Assembly: GCA_963697675.1 (NCBI GenBank)
Contig: CAVOOW010000007.1
Location: 307,235-371,234 of the forward strand
Source: CAVOOW01 sp963697675
GTDB taxonomy: Bacteria; Actinomycetota; Actinomycetes; JACCUZ01
DNA length: 64,000 nucleotides
Direction: 5' to 3'
Shown here: positions 46,610 to 56,011 of the stretch, one piece after another
How the letters are laid out: every line of letters begins with the position of its first letter
How positions within the stretch are numbered: the first letter of the stretch is position 1
Notes under the pieces: model-generated
Told to the model about the DNA's origin: nothing
Databases searched by the model: none
What the model saw: only the letters and a program-made list of their open reading frames with translations
Program-made: the position numbers and the translations under genes

Positions 46610-47944
46610 ATGCCAGCACGACAGGCGATCCGAACGGTCATTGCTTTCGGTGCGCTCGCATTCGCTCTACCCGCCTCCCTGTACGCCGATGCAGTCACCG
46701 TCTGGAACAGAAACGCCGGTGTGGCCGCCACCGCGGCCTGCCTCGCTCCCCTCAACAACCCACTCCACGAATCGCGCATCTACGCCGTGATGCACGTCGC
46801 CATCCATGATGCCCTCAATGCGATTGACCGCCGCTCTCGTCCCTACGCCTTCGATGCGCAGGCGCAAGCGGGCGCTTCTTCCGATGCCGCAGTTGCGGCG
46901 GCGGCGCGAGATGTTCTGGTCGCGCTCATCGCACAACTGCCTCTCGAGCTCCACAGTCAGGCTTGCATCGATGCAGGTGTCGCCAGCGTCGAAGCCGCCT
47001 ACACAGCGGCGCTCGGCGCCATCCCCGATAATCAGGGCAAGGTGTTGGGCATTCAGGTGGGACAGGCCGCTGCTGACGCCATCCTCGACCTGAGGGCCGA
47101 AGACGGCGCGGTCGGACCATTTCTCAATTTCGCGTGCCCGCAGGACACCAACCCCGGGGAGTATCAGTGCACACCGGGTACGCCGTTCATCGCCTTCGAG
47201 GTGTGGGAAAACGTCATTCCCTTCGTTCTGAAGCATAGCTCACAGTTCCGCCCGGGGCCGCCCTACGCGGTGAACAGGAAGAAATACACGGCTGACTTCA
47301 ACGAAGTGAAATCTCTTGGCGGCGATGATGTCACCACCCCCAGCGCACGCACTGCCGAGCAAACCGAGATCGCCCTCTTCTGGTGGGAAAGCTCCCCGCT
47401 GAAATGGAACCGGATTGCAAGAACCGTTTCCGCTGACCGGGGACTCACTCCGTGGGAGAACGCCCGACTTTTCGGGCTCCTCAACTTGGCTCTTGCGGAC
47501 GGCTACATCGCGATGGCCGATTCCAAGAACCATTACAACTACTGGCGACCGGTCACCGCTATTCAGACCGGGGACACGGATGGCAATCCAAACACTCTTG
47601 GTGACTCGACGTGGACACCGTTGCGCCCGACCCCTGCGAACCAGGACTACGCCTCAGGTCACTCGATTGAAGGGGGTGCGGGTGCTGAAGTGTTGAAGCA
47701 GTTCTTCGGCACCGACGCGATCAGCTTCGAGGACTGTAGCGCGTCGCTTCCTGCCGGTAGTACCTGCGGCGATGCGACGCCGCTACTCCGCTCGTATACG
47801 AGCTTCTCCCAGGCGGCGGCCGAGAACGCGTATTCGCGCATCCTCATCGGGTTTCACTTTCGCAAATCGATCGAAGAAGGGACGGAATACGGTCGAAAAA
47901 TCGGCCGGCGGGCCGCCAACCGCTTCCTGCGTCCTGTGCACTGA
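46610..47944 (+). CDS. Secreted vanadium-dependent haloperoxidase-like (PAP2) protein
   Basis: A 444-residue exported protein; GGAGG precedes ATG 46610 and a signal peptide ends LYADA. The vanadate/phosphate pocket of the PAP2 family is present: Lys and Arg-Pro in KNHYNYWRPVTAI, SGHS, and SRILIGFHFRK with the final His. It therefore belongs to the vanadium chloroperoxidase-like group, which oxidises halides with peroxide, or to related acid phosphatases. Cys pairs (CPQDTNPGEYQC, CSASLPAGSTC) suggest disulphides and a periplasmic location. It is divergent from the ECF sigma gene, which may control it. Confidence 0.87.
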   Translation: MPARQAIRTVIAFGALAFALPASLYADAVTVWNRNAGVAATAACLAPLNNPLHESRIYAVMHVAIHDALNAIDRRSRPYAFDAQAQAGASSDAAVAAAARDVLVALIAQLPLELHSQACIDAGVASVEAAYTAALGAIPDNQGKVLGIQVGQAAADAILDLRAEDGAVGPFLNFACPQDTNPGEYQCTPGTPFIAFEVWENVIPFVLKHSSQFRPGPPYAVNRKKYTADFNEVKSLGGDDVTTPSARTAEQTEIALFWWESSPLKWNRIARTVSADRGLTPWENARLFGLLNLALADGYIAMADSKNHYNYWRPVTAIQTGDTDGNPNTLGDSTWTPLRPTPANQDYASGHSIEGGAGAEVLKQFFGTDAISFEDCSASLPAGSTCGDATPLLRSYTSFSQAAAENAYSRILIGFHFRKSIEEGTEYGRKIGRRAANRFLRPVH

Positions 47945-47988
47945 CTGAATTCCGCGGGCTGAGCGAACGTGTGCGCCGCGTGAGGGCT

Positions 47989-48006
47989 CGGTCATGGTTC
48001 TGACCG
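47989..48006. terminator. Hairpin between convergent genes
   Basis: CGGTCA/TGACCG with a 6-base loop lies between the stops of the haloperoxidase and the esterase genes, 77 bp apart. Short stem, no T tract. Confidence 0.35.
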
Positions 48007-48021
48007 ACGGACACAATCCGC

Positions 48022-48966
48022 TCACGCGGTGCGCACGGCAGGCGACTCGGTCAGTGCCGTCTGGAGCGCTGCGCTCACGCGATCGAGCGCGGAGATCCCG
48101 TCGTCGATCATCGCGTTGCCGAAGAAGCCATGGATCTGGCCGTCGTAGCGCACGAGCTCGACATGGACGTCGTCCGCGCGCAGCCGTGCGGCGTACGCAT
48201 CGGCTTCGTCGCGCAGGGGATCGAATTCTGCCGTGATCACGATGGCGGGTGGCAGGCCTGCGAGCGTCGTCGCACGCAGCGGCGACGCGAGCGTGGAGTT
48301 GCCGTCGCCCACCTCTTCGAGGTACTGGTTCCAGAGCCACACCATCGCGTCTCTGGTGAGGAAGTACCCGTCGCCGTAGTCACGATAGGACGCCGTGTCG
48401 AAACCATGGTTGGTGATCGGATAGACGAGCGCTTGAAACGCGAGAGACGGCCCTCCCTGATCGCGCGCCAGTTGCGCGACGACGGCCGCGAGATTTCCGC
48501 CGCAGCTGTCACCGCCGACGGCAATGCGATCCGCGTCCACACCCAGATCGGCCGCATGGTTCGCAATCCACTTGGTCACTGCGAAACAGTCGTCGACCGC
48601 TGCCGGAAATTTGGCTTCCGGGGCGAGGCGGTAGGCTGCCGAGATCACGCGGCAGCCGGCGCGATTGGCGATCCTTCGACACACGAAATCCGCCGAGTCG
48701 AGGCTCCCGAACACCCATCCGCCCCCATGAAACCAGGCCAGCGCCGGTAGCGGTTCCGATCCGACGCCGGCCGGACTGTAGATCCGCACGGGCACTTCAC
48801 CGGCTGGACCCGGGACGGTTCGGTTGATGACTGCGCCCACGGATTCGCCTGCTGGACGGGGAAAGGTGGCCATCAAAGCCCGCAAATCGGATGGAGTGCC
48901 GCCGAGCGACACGCCCATCTGCGCCATGATGTCGATGACCGCAGCAGCCTGCGGATGGATTGGCAC
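48022..48966 (-). CDS. HSL-family alpha/beta-hydrolase (esterase/lipase)
   Basis: A 314-residue esterase of the hormone-sensitive-lipase type. Oxyanion motif HGGG in LAWFHGGGWVFGS, nucleophile GGDSCGGN, Asp in AEFDPLRDEADAYA and His in DGQIHGFFG. The start is GTG 48966 because GGAGGT lies just upstream; the longer frame adds an unlikely stretch. No signal peptide, so cytoplasmic. It probably hydrolyses short acyl esters. No neighbour suggests a specific role; the next upstream genes are quinoproteins. Confidence 0.9.
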   Translation of the reverse strand: MPIHPQAAAVIDIMAQMGVSLGGTPSDLRALMATFPRPAGESVGAVINRTVPGPAGEVPVRIYSPAGVGSEPLPALAWFHGGGWVFGSLDSADFVCRRIANRAGCRVISAAYRLAPEAKFPAAVDDCFAVTKWIANHAADLGVDADRIAVGGDSCGGNLAAVVAQLARDQGGPSLAFQALVYPITNHGFDTASYRDYGDGYFLTRDAMVWLWNQYLEEVGDGNSTLASPLRATTLAGLPPAIVITAEFDPLRDEADAYAARLRADDVHVELVRYDGQIHGFFGNAMIDDGISALDRVSAALQTALTESPAVRTA

Positions 48967-49092
48967 GACGACACCTCCGTGGGTGAAGATTGACGCGGCG
49001 AGCCGCAGTCTACAGAGCCCGGCGGTCCATCGCAACCGCGCGGATGGAGAAGGACGCGCCGTTGTTGCCGCCGCACTCTGCGCGCTGAATAC

Positions 49093-51295
49093 TCATTTCT
49101 CGGGCCTCTTGTATGCCCGCGGCCCGTCCGTGTATGTCTTCCACTGCACATCGATGAGGTAGGCGTGAAGCGCGTCTGCTTCTTCCTGCGTCATCCCGGT
49201 GTTGATCCACGGCCAGCCCGGTGGGGTGCGGAATCCTGGCATGCCCTTGGCCTTGTTGCTGCCCCCTAACACAATCCCGTTGAAGCGCCGGTGCGCACTG
49301 AGCGGCATGTAGCGCAGATCGGGCACCTCGCCATCGAGCGCCCACGCGCCGCTCCCGTCCGCCTCAGGGGAGTGACACTTCTGACAGAAGAATTTGTTGT
49401 ACACGCGCTGGCCCTGCTGCACCTTTTCCGGGCTGGCGGTTTGTTCGGGTGGCTTCGGCACTTCGGGAATGAAGGCGTTAATCGGTGGCATCGCCGCTTT
49501 GCCACCCAGCTTGAACGCCAACACGGCCGCCGGGCCCCGTTTCGTTTCCATGGTCGCCATATTGCTCACGCGCCCGAACAACCGAAATCCGCCGCCGAGC
49601 CCGATCGGCATCAGCACGTACTGCTCGCCATTCACCATATAGGTCACCGGGACCGACTGGATCGCCGAGCCCGTCTTGACGGACCAGATTCTTTTGCCGG
49701 TGTCTGCGGCGTAGGCCGAGAAGTCGCCGCTCGCGTCGCCGAAGAACACCAGATTCCCGGCCGTCGGCAGGACGCCGCCGTTGATCGAGAGCGGGACGGT
49801 CGCGACCCAGCGCTGCTGCTGCTTGATCGGGTCAAACGCGACGAGCTTGCCTTGGGCCAGCGTTCCTTGAGCGGCACCGCTCCCGAGGGTCTGGTACGCT
49901 GGAATGTACATGAGTCCCGTCTGCGCGTTGTAGCCCATGGGGAACCACGCATGCCCCATGCTGGTGGTTGGACCGTTTGCCGCATTGATCCGGCTCGCTT
50001 CGCCCCACGTCAACACCCCGTTCTCGTCTGGCGCTCCGCCGCTTCGAGTGCCCGCCGCGGCGCCGGACGCGGCGGATGGCACGGCGTTCAAATCAATCTG
50101 CTTCAGGGCGGTCACCACCTTGCCATCGATTCCGCGCGGCGGAAGAATCGTCTTCCCGGTGCGCGCGTCGAGCGTGTAAAACACCCCGTTTCTCGGAATG
50201 GTCATGACCGCCCGCTGCTCTTTGCCGTCCACGACGCATATTGGCCACCATGATGTGAAACTCCTCCGCGCCATTTGGTGGGGTGTCGGTCTGGTAGTGC
50301 CACACGTACTGGCCCGTCGAGGCGTTCACCGCCACGATCGAGTTGGCGAACAACCGGGCGCCGCCCGATTTGATGCCGGTGAAATCGCCCACGTCCTCGC
50401 CGGTGGTCGACGTCCCGAAGAACAACAGGTTCGTGGCCGCGTCGTAGGTCATCGCGGTCCACACGTTGGCGCCACCGAGCTTCCACGATTCCCCGACCCA
50501 GGTCTTGGCGGCCGCCTCCATCGTTTTCGATTCGTACGGCTTCGACGGATCGCCGGGCGTTGTCCAGAACGTCCAGACTTTCTTGCCCGTCTCGGCGTCA
50601 ACGGCCACCACGCCGCCGCGCACGTCGTACTCCATGCCGGCCCAACCGGTGAACACCTTGCCGTCGCCGACGCGCGGCGCTTCAGTAATCCCGGTCTGAT
50701 CGGCATCGCATACCAGGGTCTCCCACACCTTCTTCCCAGTGGCGGCATCAATCGCCACCATACGGCAGTCGCCAGTCCCGACGTACACCTTGCCGTTCCA
50801 CACCGCGACGCCGCGATTCTTGCGCCCCTCGTAGGAGTTGCGCCATGGGCCGTTGATGCGGATTTTCGGATCGAATCCCCAGAGGACCTTTCCGGTCGCG
50901 CCATCAATGGCGTACACGATGTCGAACGGAGCCCCCAGATAGATCACCCCATCGACGACGATCGGCTCCGCCGAAAGACCCATCGGACTGTTCACTGCGA
51001 GGTGCCACGCCAGGCCCAGCCCGCCGATGTTCTGGTCCGTAATGCTCTTCAGCGGACTGAAGTGCTGGGACTCGAAATTTCCGCCGCTCACCAGCCAGTT
51101 GTCGCCACGGCCGGCCTCGGCCAGCACGCGCGCTTGAGTCACGTTGCCTGGTGCGCCACTGCCCTTCGCCGCCTGTCCCGCAGAGGCCGTCTTGGCGGCG
51201 CCTTGCGACCCAGCCGTTTTGGCAGGCGTCTGCGCGGCCATCACTCCGTAAGCCAGCACACCCCCGGCAAGAATTCCGATCGACCAAGCTCTCAT
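49093..51295 (-). CDS. Quinoprotein dehydrogenase-like propeller with C-terminal cytochrome c (one frame break)
   Basis: An exported (MRAWSIGILAGGVLAYGVMAA) eight-bladed quinoprotein propeller with W-motif blades such as ATGKVLWGFDP and AETGKKVWTFW, ending in a haem domain with CQKCH and a later Met (KAKGMPGF). The frame shifts near 50,240. The usual adjacent-cysteine pair is absent, and the calcium Asn (GTGN in relatives) reads GTST. The catalytic Asp region reads HYQTDTPPNGAEEFH, so PQQ binding is doubtful. The Glu side (GMEYDVRG) is kept. It is the last of three redox genes in one leftward operon. Confidence 0.82.
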
Positions 51296-51341
51296 CGCCT
51301 AACTCCCTTCTACTCAAGCAATCGACGCTAGCGGCGGTCCC

Positions 51342-52454
51342 TCACTGCGCTTTCACGAACGCGAGGCCGCCGGCCTGCGGCACCGGCTGCTGCGATCCGG
51401 TCGGCGTCAAGTGGCCCGTGTTGTGAGGCGCGGGGTTCACCGTCTCGGCGGCCAACCCGAGCGGGCTGAGCGTTCCGGTCTTCGAATCGAACCGGAAGCC
51501 GTAGATCCCCTTGGACGCGGACGACGTCGTCGGCGTCGGATTCGTGTAGCTGCCGACGAAGACGAAATAATCGCCCGCGGGCGCGGACGCCCCAACGGGG
51601 CCTCCGCCTCCTCTTCCCGCCGGGGCCGGCGGCGCCGGCACGTGAAGCCTGGTGAGATACGCGAGCAGATTCTTGAGCTCGGCGGGCGCGAGCCGCTTGT
51701 CGTAGTCGGTTGGCATCAGCGTCTTGGTTTGGTAGACGACTGTGACCTTCGCGCGATCGAACATGTGAAGCTGGTTGTCGGTTCCCATCACCTGGAGCGA
51801 ATAGCTGTCCTCGTTTTTCAGCACGCCGGTGATCACTTTCCCGTCAGCGGACGTCACGCGCACGGGTTGATACGTCGTGTTGGGAATCAGGATCTTCGGA
51901 ATGGCGCCGCCGTCGCCGAACACCTTGTGCAGCGGTTTCGTGAGCGCGTCGACAATCGAGGTGGTCTTGCGCGTGCCGGCGAGGTTGGTGAGGTCGGGTC
52001 CGACCAGTCCTCCCTTGCCTTTCACCACGTGGCAGTTGCCGCACTCGCCTTTGCCCCAGAACGTTTGTTCGCCGAGCGCGACGTCGCCCGCGGCCGGCGC
52101 ATCGATGGCCGTTCCGCGCAGCCCGCGGATGTACGCCGCCACTTTCCAGATCTCGTCGTCTTGCAGCAGCGCGCGTGACGGCGGCATCTGTGTCCCCGGG
52201 ACGCCGTTCTTGATCGCGTCGAAGATTTGCGTGTCGGTCGCCTGCGCGTATCGGCGCGCCGGCGCCCCCAGCGCCGGTCCCATCTCGCCGGCGGCGCCGT
52301 CCGGGCCATGGCACGTCGTGCACGTCTGGTTGAAGATGTCCCGTCCCTCGTCGATCGCCTTCGCGTTTCCCAGAAATGGATTGGCAGGCTGCGCCGTCAA
52401 GGGAAGGCTCGCCACGAAGATTGTGAGGGCGACCATCGCGAGGCTCCGCGTCAT
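51342..52454 (-). CDS. Dihaem cytochrome c with a C-terminal lactonase-like stub
   Basis: An exported 370-residue protein. The first cytochrome c domain has CTTCH with Met in GTQMPPSRALL; the second has CGNCH and continues PVRVTSADGKVITGVLKNED, as in large haem-binding proteins of Planctomycetes and Acidobacteriota. After a proline/glycine linker (residues 275-290) comes DYFVFVGSYTNPTP...SKGIYGFRFDSKTGTLSPLGL, which is the first blade of a 6-phosphogluconolactonase-type propeller. It then ends after a few unrelated residues. This is a fusion to a broken lactonase gene. It lies between the two quinoprotein genes. Confidence 0.82.
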   Translation of the reverse strand: MTRSLAMVALTIFVASLPLTAQPANPFLGNAKAIDEGRDIFNQTCTTCHGPDGAAGEMGPALGAPARRYAQATDTQIFDAIKNGVPGTQMPPSRALLQDDEIWKVAAYIRGLRGTAIDAPAAGDVALGEQTFWGKGECGNCHVVKGKGGLVGPDLTNLAGTRKTTSIVDALTKPLHKVFGDGGAIPKILIPNTTYQPVRVTSADGKVITGVLKNEDSYSLQVMGTDNQLHMFDRAKVTVVYQTKTLMPTDYDKRLAPAELKNLLAYLTRLHVPAPPAPAGRGGGGPVGASAPAGDYFVFVGSYTNPTPTTSSASKGIYGFRFDSKTGTLSPLGLAAETVNPAPHNTGHLTPTGSQQPVPQAGGLAFVKAQ

Positions 52455-52469
52455 CGGTATCTCCTCAAC

Positions 52470-54029
52470 CTAGGGCAGCGCGAACGCAACGATGTTGGTG
52501 CCGGACGAAATCGCGATGTACTGCTGCCCGTCGATGGCGTAGCTGATCGGCGACGACGTGATCAAATCGCCGGTGTTGAAATGCCACAGCGATTTGCCGC
52601 TTCGCGCATCGAGCGCGGAGACCTGGCCCTTGTGCTCCCCGGCAAACACGAGCCCGCCCGCCGTCGACAGCACACCTGGCCCGTAGTGGAACGAGCTGAT
52701 CTGCTGGTAGTCCCAGATCTTCTTGCCCGTCGTCCCGTCGAGCGCCCGCACGTAGAGCTGCCAGGCTTCCTCCGGCTTCGGGCTCTCGAGATAGCCGCCG
52801 CCTGCGCCCGGGCGATCGGTCGTACGGAGCACGAGCCCGCAACCTTCCTGCGCGACCAGGAAAAAATAGTTCAGATCGGGGTTGTACGCCGGTGACGGCC
52901 AGTTGGTCGCACCAGCTGTCGACGGGCACGTGTGAGCGCCTTCGACGGTCGGCGCATGTCCAAACGTCAGCATCGGACGTCCTTCAGGGCTCAGGCCGCT
53001 CGCCCAGTTCACCCGGCTGACAAACGGCGTCCCCGACAGAAATTTGCCGTTGGTGCGATCGAGGATGTAGTAGAAGCCGTTGCGGTTGGCCTGCACGAGC
53101 AGCTTGCGCGGCTGGCCGCCGAATGGCGCATCGACCAGGATCGGCATCTCGAGCGAGTCCCAATCGTGCACGTCGTGCGGCGTGTTCTGGAAATGCCACC
53201 GGATTTTTCCGGTGTCGACGTCAATCGCGACGATGCTGTCGGTGTAGAGATTGTCGCCCTCGCGCACCTCTCCGGCCCACTGCGAGCCTGGCTGGCCGGT
53301 TCCATAGAAGATCACATTCTGCTCGGGATCGTAGCTGCCGCTGACCCAGACCGGGCCTCCGCCGAGCTTGAACGAATCGCCGGCCCACGTCTCGCTGCCG
53401 GGATCGCCGGCCTTCTGCGGAATCGCGTTCCACGTCCACAAGTGCTTGCCGCTTTCAGCGTCGTAGGCCTGAATGAACCCGCTTGGCGTGTTCCCGCTCA
53501 CAATCACTTTGCCTTTGGCAACCAGGGGCGCCTGGCCGGCGAGACGCCATGGTGGGGCGACGGTCGTTTCCCACACGGTATGTCCCGTGCGCGAATCGAT
53601 GGCCACGAGCGCGCCGTCGGCGGCGGTGACGAAGAGCTTGTTGTTGTGAATCGCCGTACCGCGCTGAGGGGTGCGCGTCAGCGGCGGCCGCTGATACTGC
53701 CAGACGATGTTGCCGCTGCGCGCGTCGATGGCGTCGACGCGATTGAACTGCGAGACGTACATCACGCCGTTGTAGACGATCGGCACGGCCTGAATCGCCT
53801 CCTGGCCGGCCATGTGGTAGACCCATCTGGCCTGCAGGTGGGCGACGTTGGCGGGAGTCACCTGCTTCAGCAGTGAATGCCGGTGCGAGTTGTAGGTGCC
53901 CGAGTACATCAGCCAGTCCTGCGGATCCGGCTTGAGAAGATTCTGATCGGTCGCTTGCGCGGCGGCGGTCGCGACCACGCCGGCAAGCAGTGCCGCTGTC
54001 ACCAGTCCCCGTCTCATTCGCGTGTCCAT
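52470..54029 (-). CDS. Quinoprotein-like propeller lacking key PQQ/calcium ligands
   Basis: A 519-residue exported propeller of the methanol-dehydrogenase fold, without a haem domain. Blade ends such as RSGNIVWQYQRP and DTGKIRWHFQNT, the catalytic-Asp segment HDVHDWDSLE and ANRNGFYYILDRTNGKF are present. No adjacent cysteines occur; the calcium Glu segment reads VSGNTPSGFIQAYDAESG without Glu, and GTGN reads GTGQ. From memory, NCBI describes Acidobacterial groups of such 'empty' quinoproteins. It is first in the operon with the cytochrome and the second quinoprotein, so it may still be a periplasmic redox or binding partner. Confidence 0.82.
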   Translation of the reverse strand: MDTRMRRGLVTAALLAGVVATAAAQATDQNLLKPDPQDWLMYSGTYNSHRHSLLKQVTPANVAHLQARWVYHMAGQEAIQAVPIVYNGVMYVSQFNRVDAIDARSGNIVWQYQRPPLTRTPQRGTAIHNNKLFVTAADGALVAIDSRTGHTVWETTVAPPWRLAGQAPLVAKGKVIVSGNTPSGFIQAYDAESGKHLWTWNAIPQKAGDPGSETWAGDSFKLGGGPVWVSGSYDPEQNVIFYGTGQPGSQWAGEVREGDNLYTDSIVAIDVDTGKIRWHFQNTPHDVHDWDSLEMPILVDAPFGGQPRKLLVQANRNGFYYILDRTNGKFLSGTPFVSRVNWASGLSPEGRPMLTFGHAPTVEGAHTCPSTAGATNWPSPAYNPDLNYFFLVAQEGCGLVLRTTDRPGAGGGYLESPKPEEAWQLYVRALDGTTGKKIWDYQQISSFHYGPGVLSTAGGLVFAGEHKGQVSALDARSGKSLWHFNTGDLITSSPISYAIDGQQYIAISSGTNIVAFALP

Positions 54030-54275
54030 TCTGTGCGTCGTCTCACGCGTGTCAGTCGCATCCCGGCGGCGGAGCGCCGAGATCAGCCGTCGATCCGTTG
54101 CTGGACGTCCTCCGCGCGTTGGCTCGTGATTCGAAAGTCGGCGAGGCCGCGCGCGTCAAAGGAATCCTCCGGGAAATTGCCCGACGCATCGTACTCTTCA
54201 AGAACGAGACGTGCGCGTCAATTTCGGCGAGGGCGGCCGTGTCGGTGTCAGCAATCCGTGGTAAAAGCTGGAACG
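54030..54275. other. Upstream region of the quinoprotein operon, no firm gene
   Basis: The plus-strand reading around 54,095-54,230 is protein-like (DPLLDVLRALARDSKVGEA, RVKGILREIARRIVLFKNE) but has no start, no family I recognise and overlaps the quinoprotein 5' end if extended. It may be the tail of a broken gene. Confidence 0.25.
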
Positions 54276-54684
54276 ATGAAGAAGAGGGCAGCGCGCCAGG
54301 CGAAGCCGAGAGAGGGCATCAGGTTCGCCGATCGATGAATACGTCGCGCAGGCACCTCCGGCAACCAGGCCGATCCTGCAGAGGATTCGTGCGATCGTGC
54401 GTGAAGAGGCGCCCGGAGCAGAGGAGAGGATGAGCTACCGCATGCCGGCGTTCTTCGATGGCGGGGCCATCATCTACTTCGCGCCGTTCAGGCATCACGT
54501 CGGGATGTTCCCGCCCGTCAAAGGCGACGCCGCGCTGGAGAAGGCGCTCGCGAAGTACCGAGGCGAGAAGGGGAACCTGCGGTTTCCGCTCGATGAGCCG
54601 ATGCCGTATCCGCTCATTCGTCGCGTCGTGCGGGCGCGGCTGAAAGCGCTTCGTGCGAAGCAGGCAACGGCGAAGCGCCGGTAG
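54276..54684 (+). CDS. DUF1801/YdhG-like protein (one frame break)
   Basis: A small protein of about 135 residues of the DUF1801 (YdhG-like) family. The start MKKRAARQAKPREG leads, through a shift near 54,328, into SPIDEYVAQAPPATRPILQR, then REEAPGAEERMSYRMPAFF, IIYFAPFRHHVGMFPP, GNLRFPLDEPMPYPLI and a basic tail. The family is often annotated as an iron chaperone by structural likeness to frataxin, but its role is not established. It stands alone between the quinoprotein operon and the regulator at 54,911. Confidence 0.8.
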
Positions 54685-54910
54685 CAGTTGTGGTCACGCT
54701 GGAATCAGGGATCGACGCGATCTCGATCTTCTGATGCGCGCTGTGGTCCGCAAATTATCAGTCCGGCCTGAAATGAGGGCCAGAATTCTGCGATGGCCTC
54801 GGTTGCGAGGGATGCCGATGGCCTGTGGCATTCTGGCGTATGCGGAATCTACGCTGAGAGCTGTGAACGTCCCTCGACGGCGACCCGCTGCGGCACTACG
54901 ATCGTGATCC

Positions 54911-55903
54911 TCAAGCCCTAACTGCGTGGCTGATAACCGAGTGATGAGCTGAGATACCTGAAATGAACCCTGGCGCTTCGCCGTGATTAAAGCAGCCCGT
55001 TGGATACGTGCAAATCGTGAGGATCGGGAGTGAACGAGTCAGTTCATCCCAGAGTCGCTCGACTTCCAATGCTGCTTCAGGTTTTCCTCGGCGGCAAAGA
55101 ACGGCGGAGATCTCGCCGACGATCGTGAGATGCGAGCGTGGCCCGGCGGCCGAAGCTGTTCGGGCACTTTCAAGCGCGGCGACGATCTCGGCGATCGAGT
55201 CAAGGTGGGGAGCCCCGGCTCGCATGACCCCTGTCGCCGCTTCCTCGGCATCGAAGACCAAATAGCGGCCTTGCTTTCCTACGTCGGCGAGATTCCATCC
55301 TCGCTCTTTCATCCGGAGGGCGAGGGCGTCACGATTCGATTCGATCAAGACGGTGGCGACGGTGTCGCCTCGATGGAGCGCGCTGCTCAGCACGCCCGCG
55401 ACTCCGTCCAGGCCGGAACTGTCACCTCCACAAAACTGAACGGCGTGTGTATCCACGCCGGTCATCACCAGAGGCGTGAGCGACGGCAGATACCGCCGTC
55501 CGGCGAGGGCGTGATGCAGTGCCGGGGTCAGATCGGACGAGGCGAGCATCTTTACCACGTAGCCCATCGCTCCACATCGGATGGCCTTGCTGACGAAGTC
55601 GTCGTCCTCATGCATCGTCAGGAATACGATCTTGGCCCGCGATCCAAATCGTTTTAGTTCCTCGGCCGTTTGAAATCCGTTGAGGCCTGGCATCGAGATG
55701 TCGAGAACGACGACATCGGGGTCGAGACGGGGCACAGCGTTCAGAGCTTTCTGCCCGTCTGTCACCGTGGCCACAACGTCGAAGTCCCTCTCAAGCGTTC
55801 TCGAGATGGCCTTCAGGACCCCTGCGTCGTCGTCCGCCAGGAGCACTCTCGGTCGGCCAACCTCAGCCGCCGTCTTCGAGATTGATGTTGGGAGGTCCTG
55901 CAC
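54911..55903 (-). CDS. Response regulator: receiver domain fused to MEDS domain
   Basis: A 330-residue protein. Receiver domain (residues 18-135): acidic pair in VLLADDDAG, phospho-acceptor Asp in DVVVLDISMPGLNG, Thr in IVFLTMHED and Lys in GYVVKML. Then, in place of a DNA-binding domain, residues 150-325 form a MEDS-type sensory domain as in DcmR: HAVQFCGGDSSGLDGVAGVL, GDTVATVLIESNRDALALRM, LTIVGEISAVLCRRGKPEAA and LTICTYPTGCFNHG. There is no helix-turn-helix, so it signals by protein contact or by sensing a small ligand. No histidine kinase is adjacent. Confidence 0.85.
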   Translation of the reverse strand: MQDLPTSISKTAAEVGRPRVLLADDDAGVLKAISRTLERDFDVVATVTDGQKALNAVPRLDPDVVVLDISMPGLNGFQTAEELKRFGSRAKIVFLTMHEDDDFVSKAIRCGAMGYVVKMLASSDLTPALHHALAGRRYLPSLTPLVMTGVDTHAVQFCGGDSSGLDGVAGVLSSALHRGDTVATVLIESNRDALALRMKERGWNLADVGKQGRYLVFDAEEAATGVMRAGAPHLDSIAEIVAALESARTASAAGPRSHLTIVGEISAVLCRRGKPEAALEVERLWDELTRSLPILTICTYPTGCFNHGEAPGFISGISAHHSVISHAVRA

Positions 55904-56011
55904 CGCAGGCGATCATACGACGGAAATGGTTGAACAGGTGAAAGGGCCTACTGCGCCGCGCCGCGCCGGCTGAGCCTACGACTCGTGACGGTCAAAGATG
56001 TCCCCAGCGCC

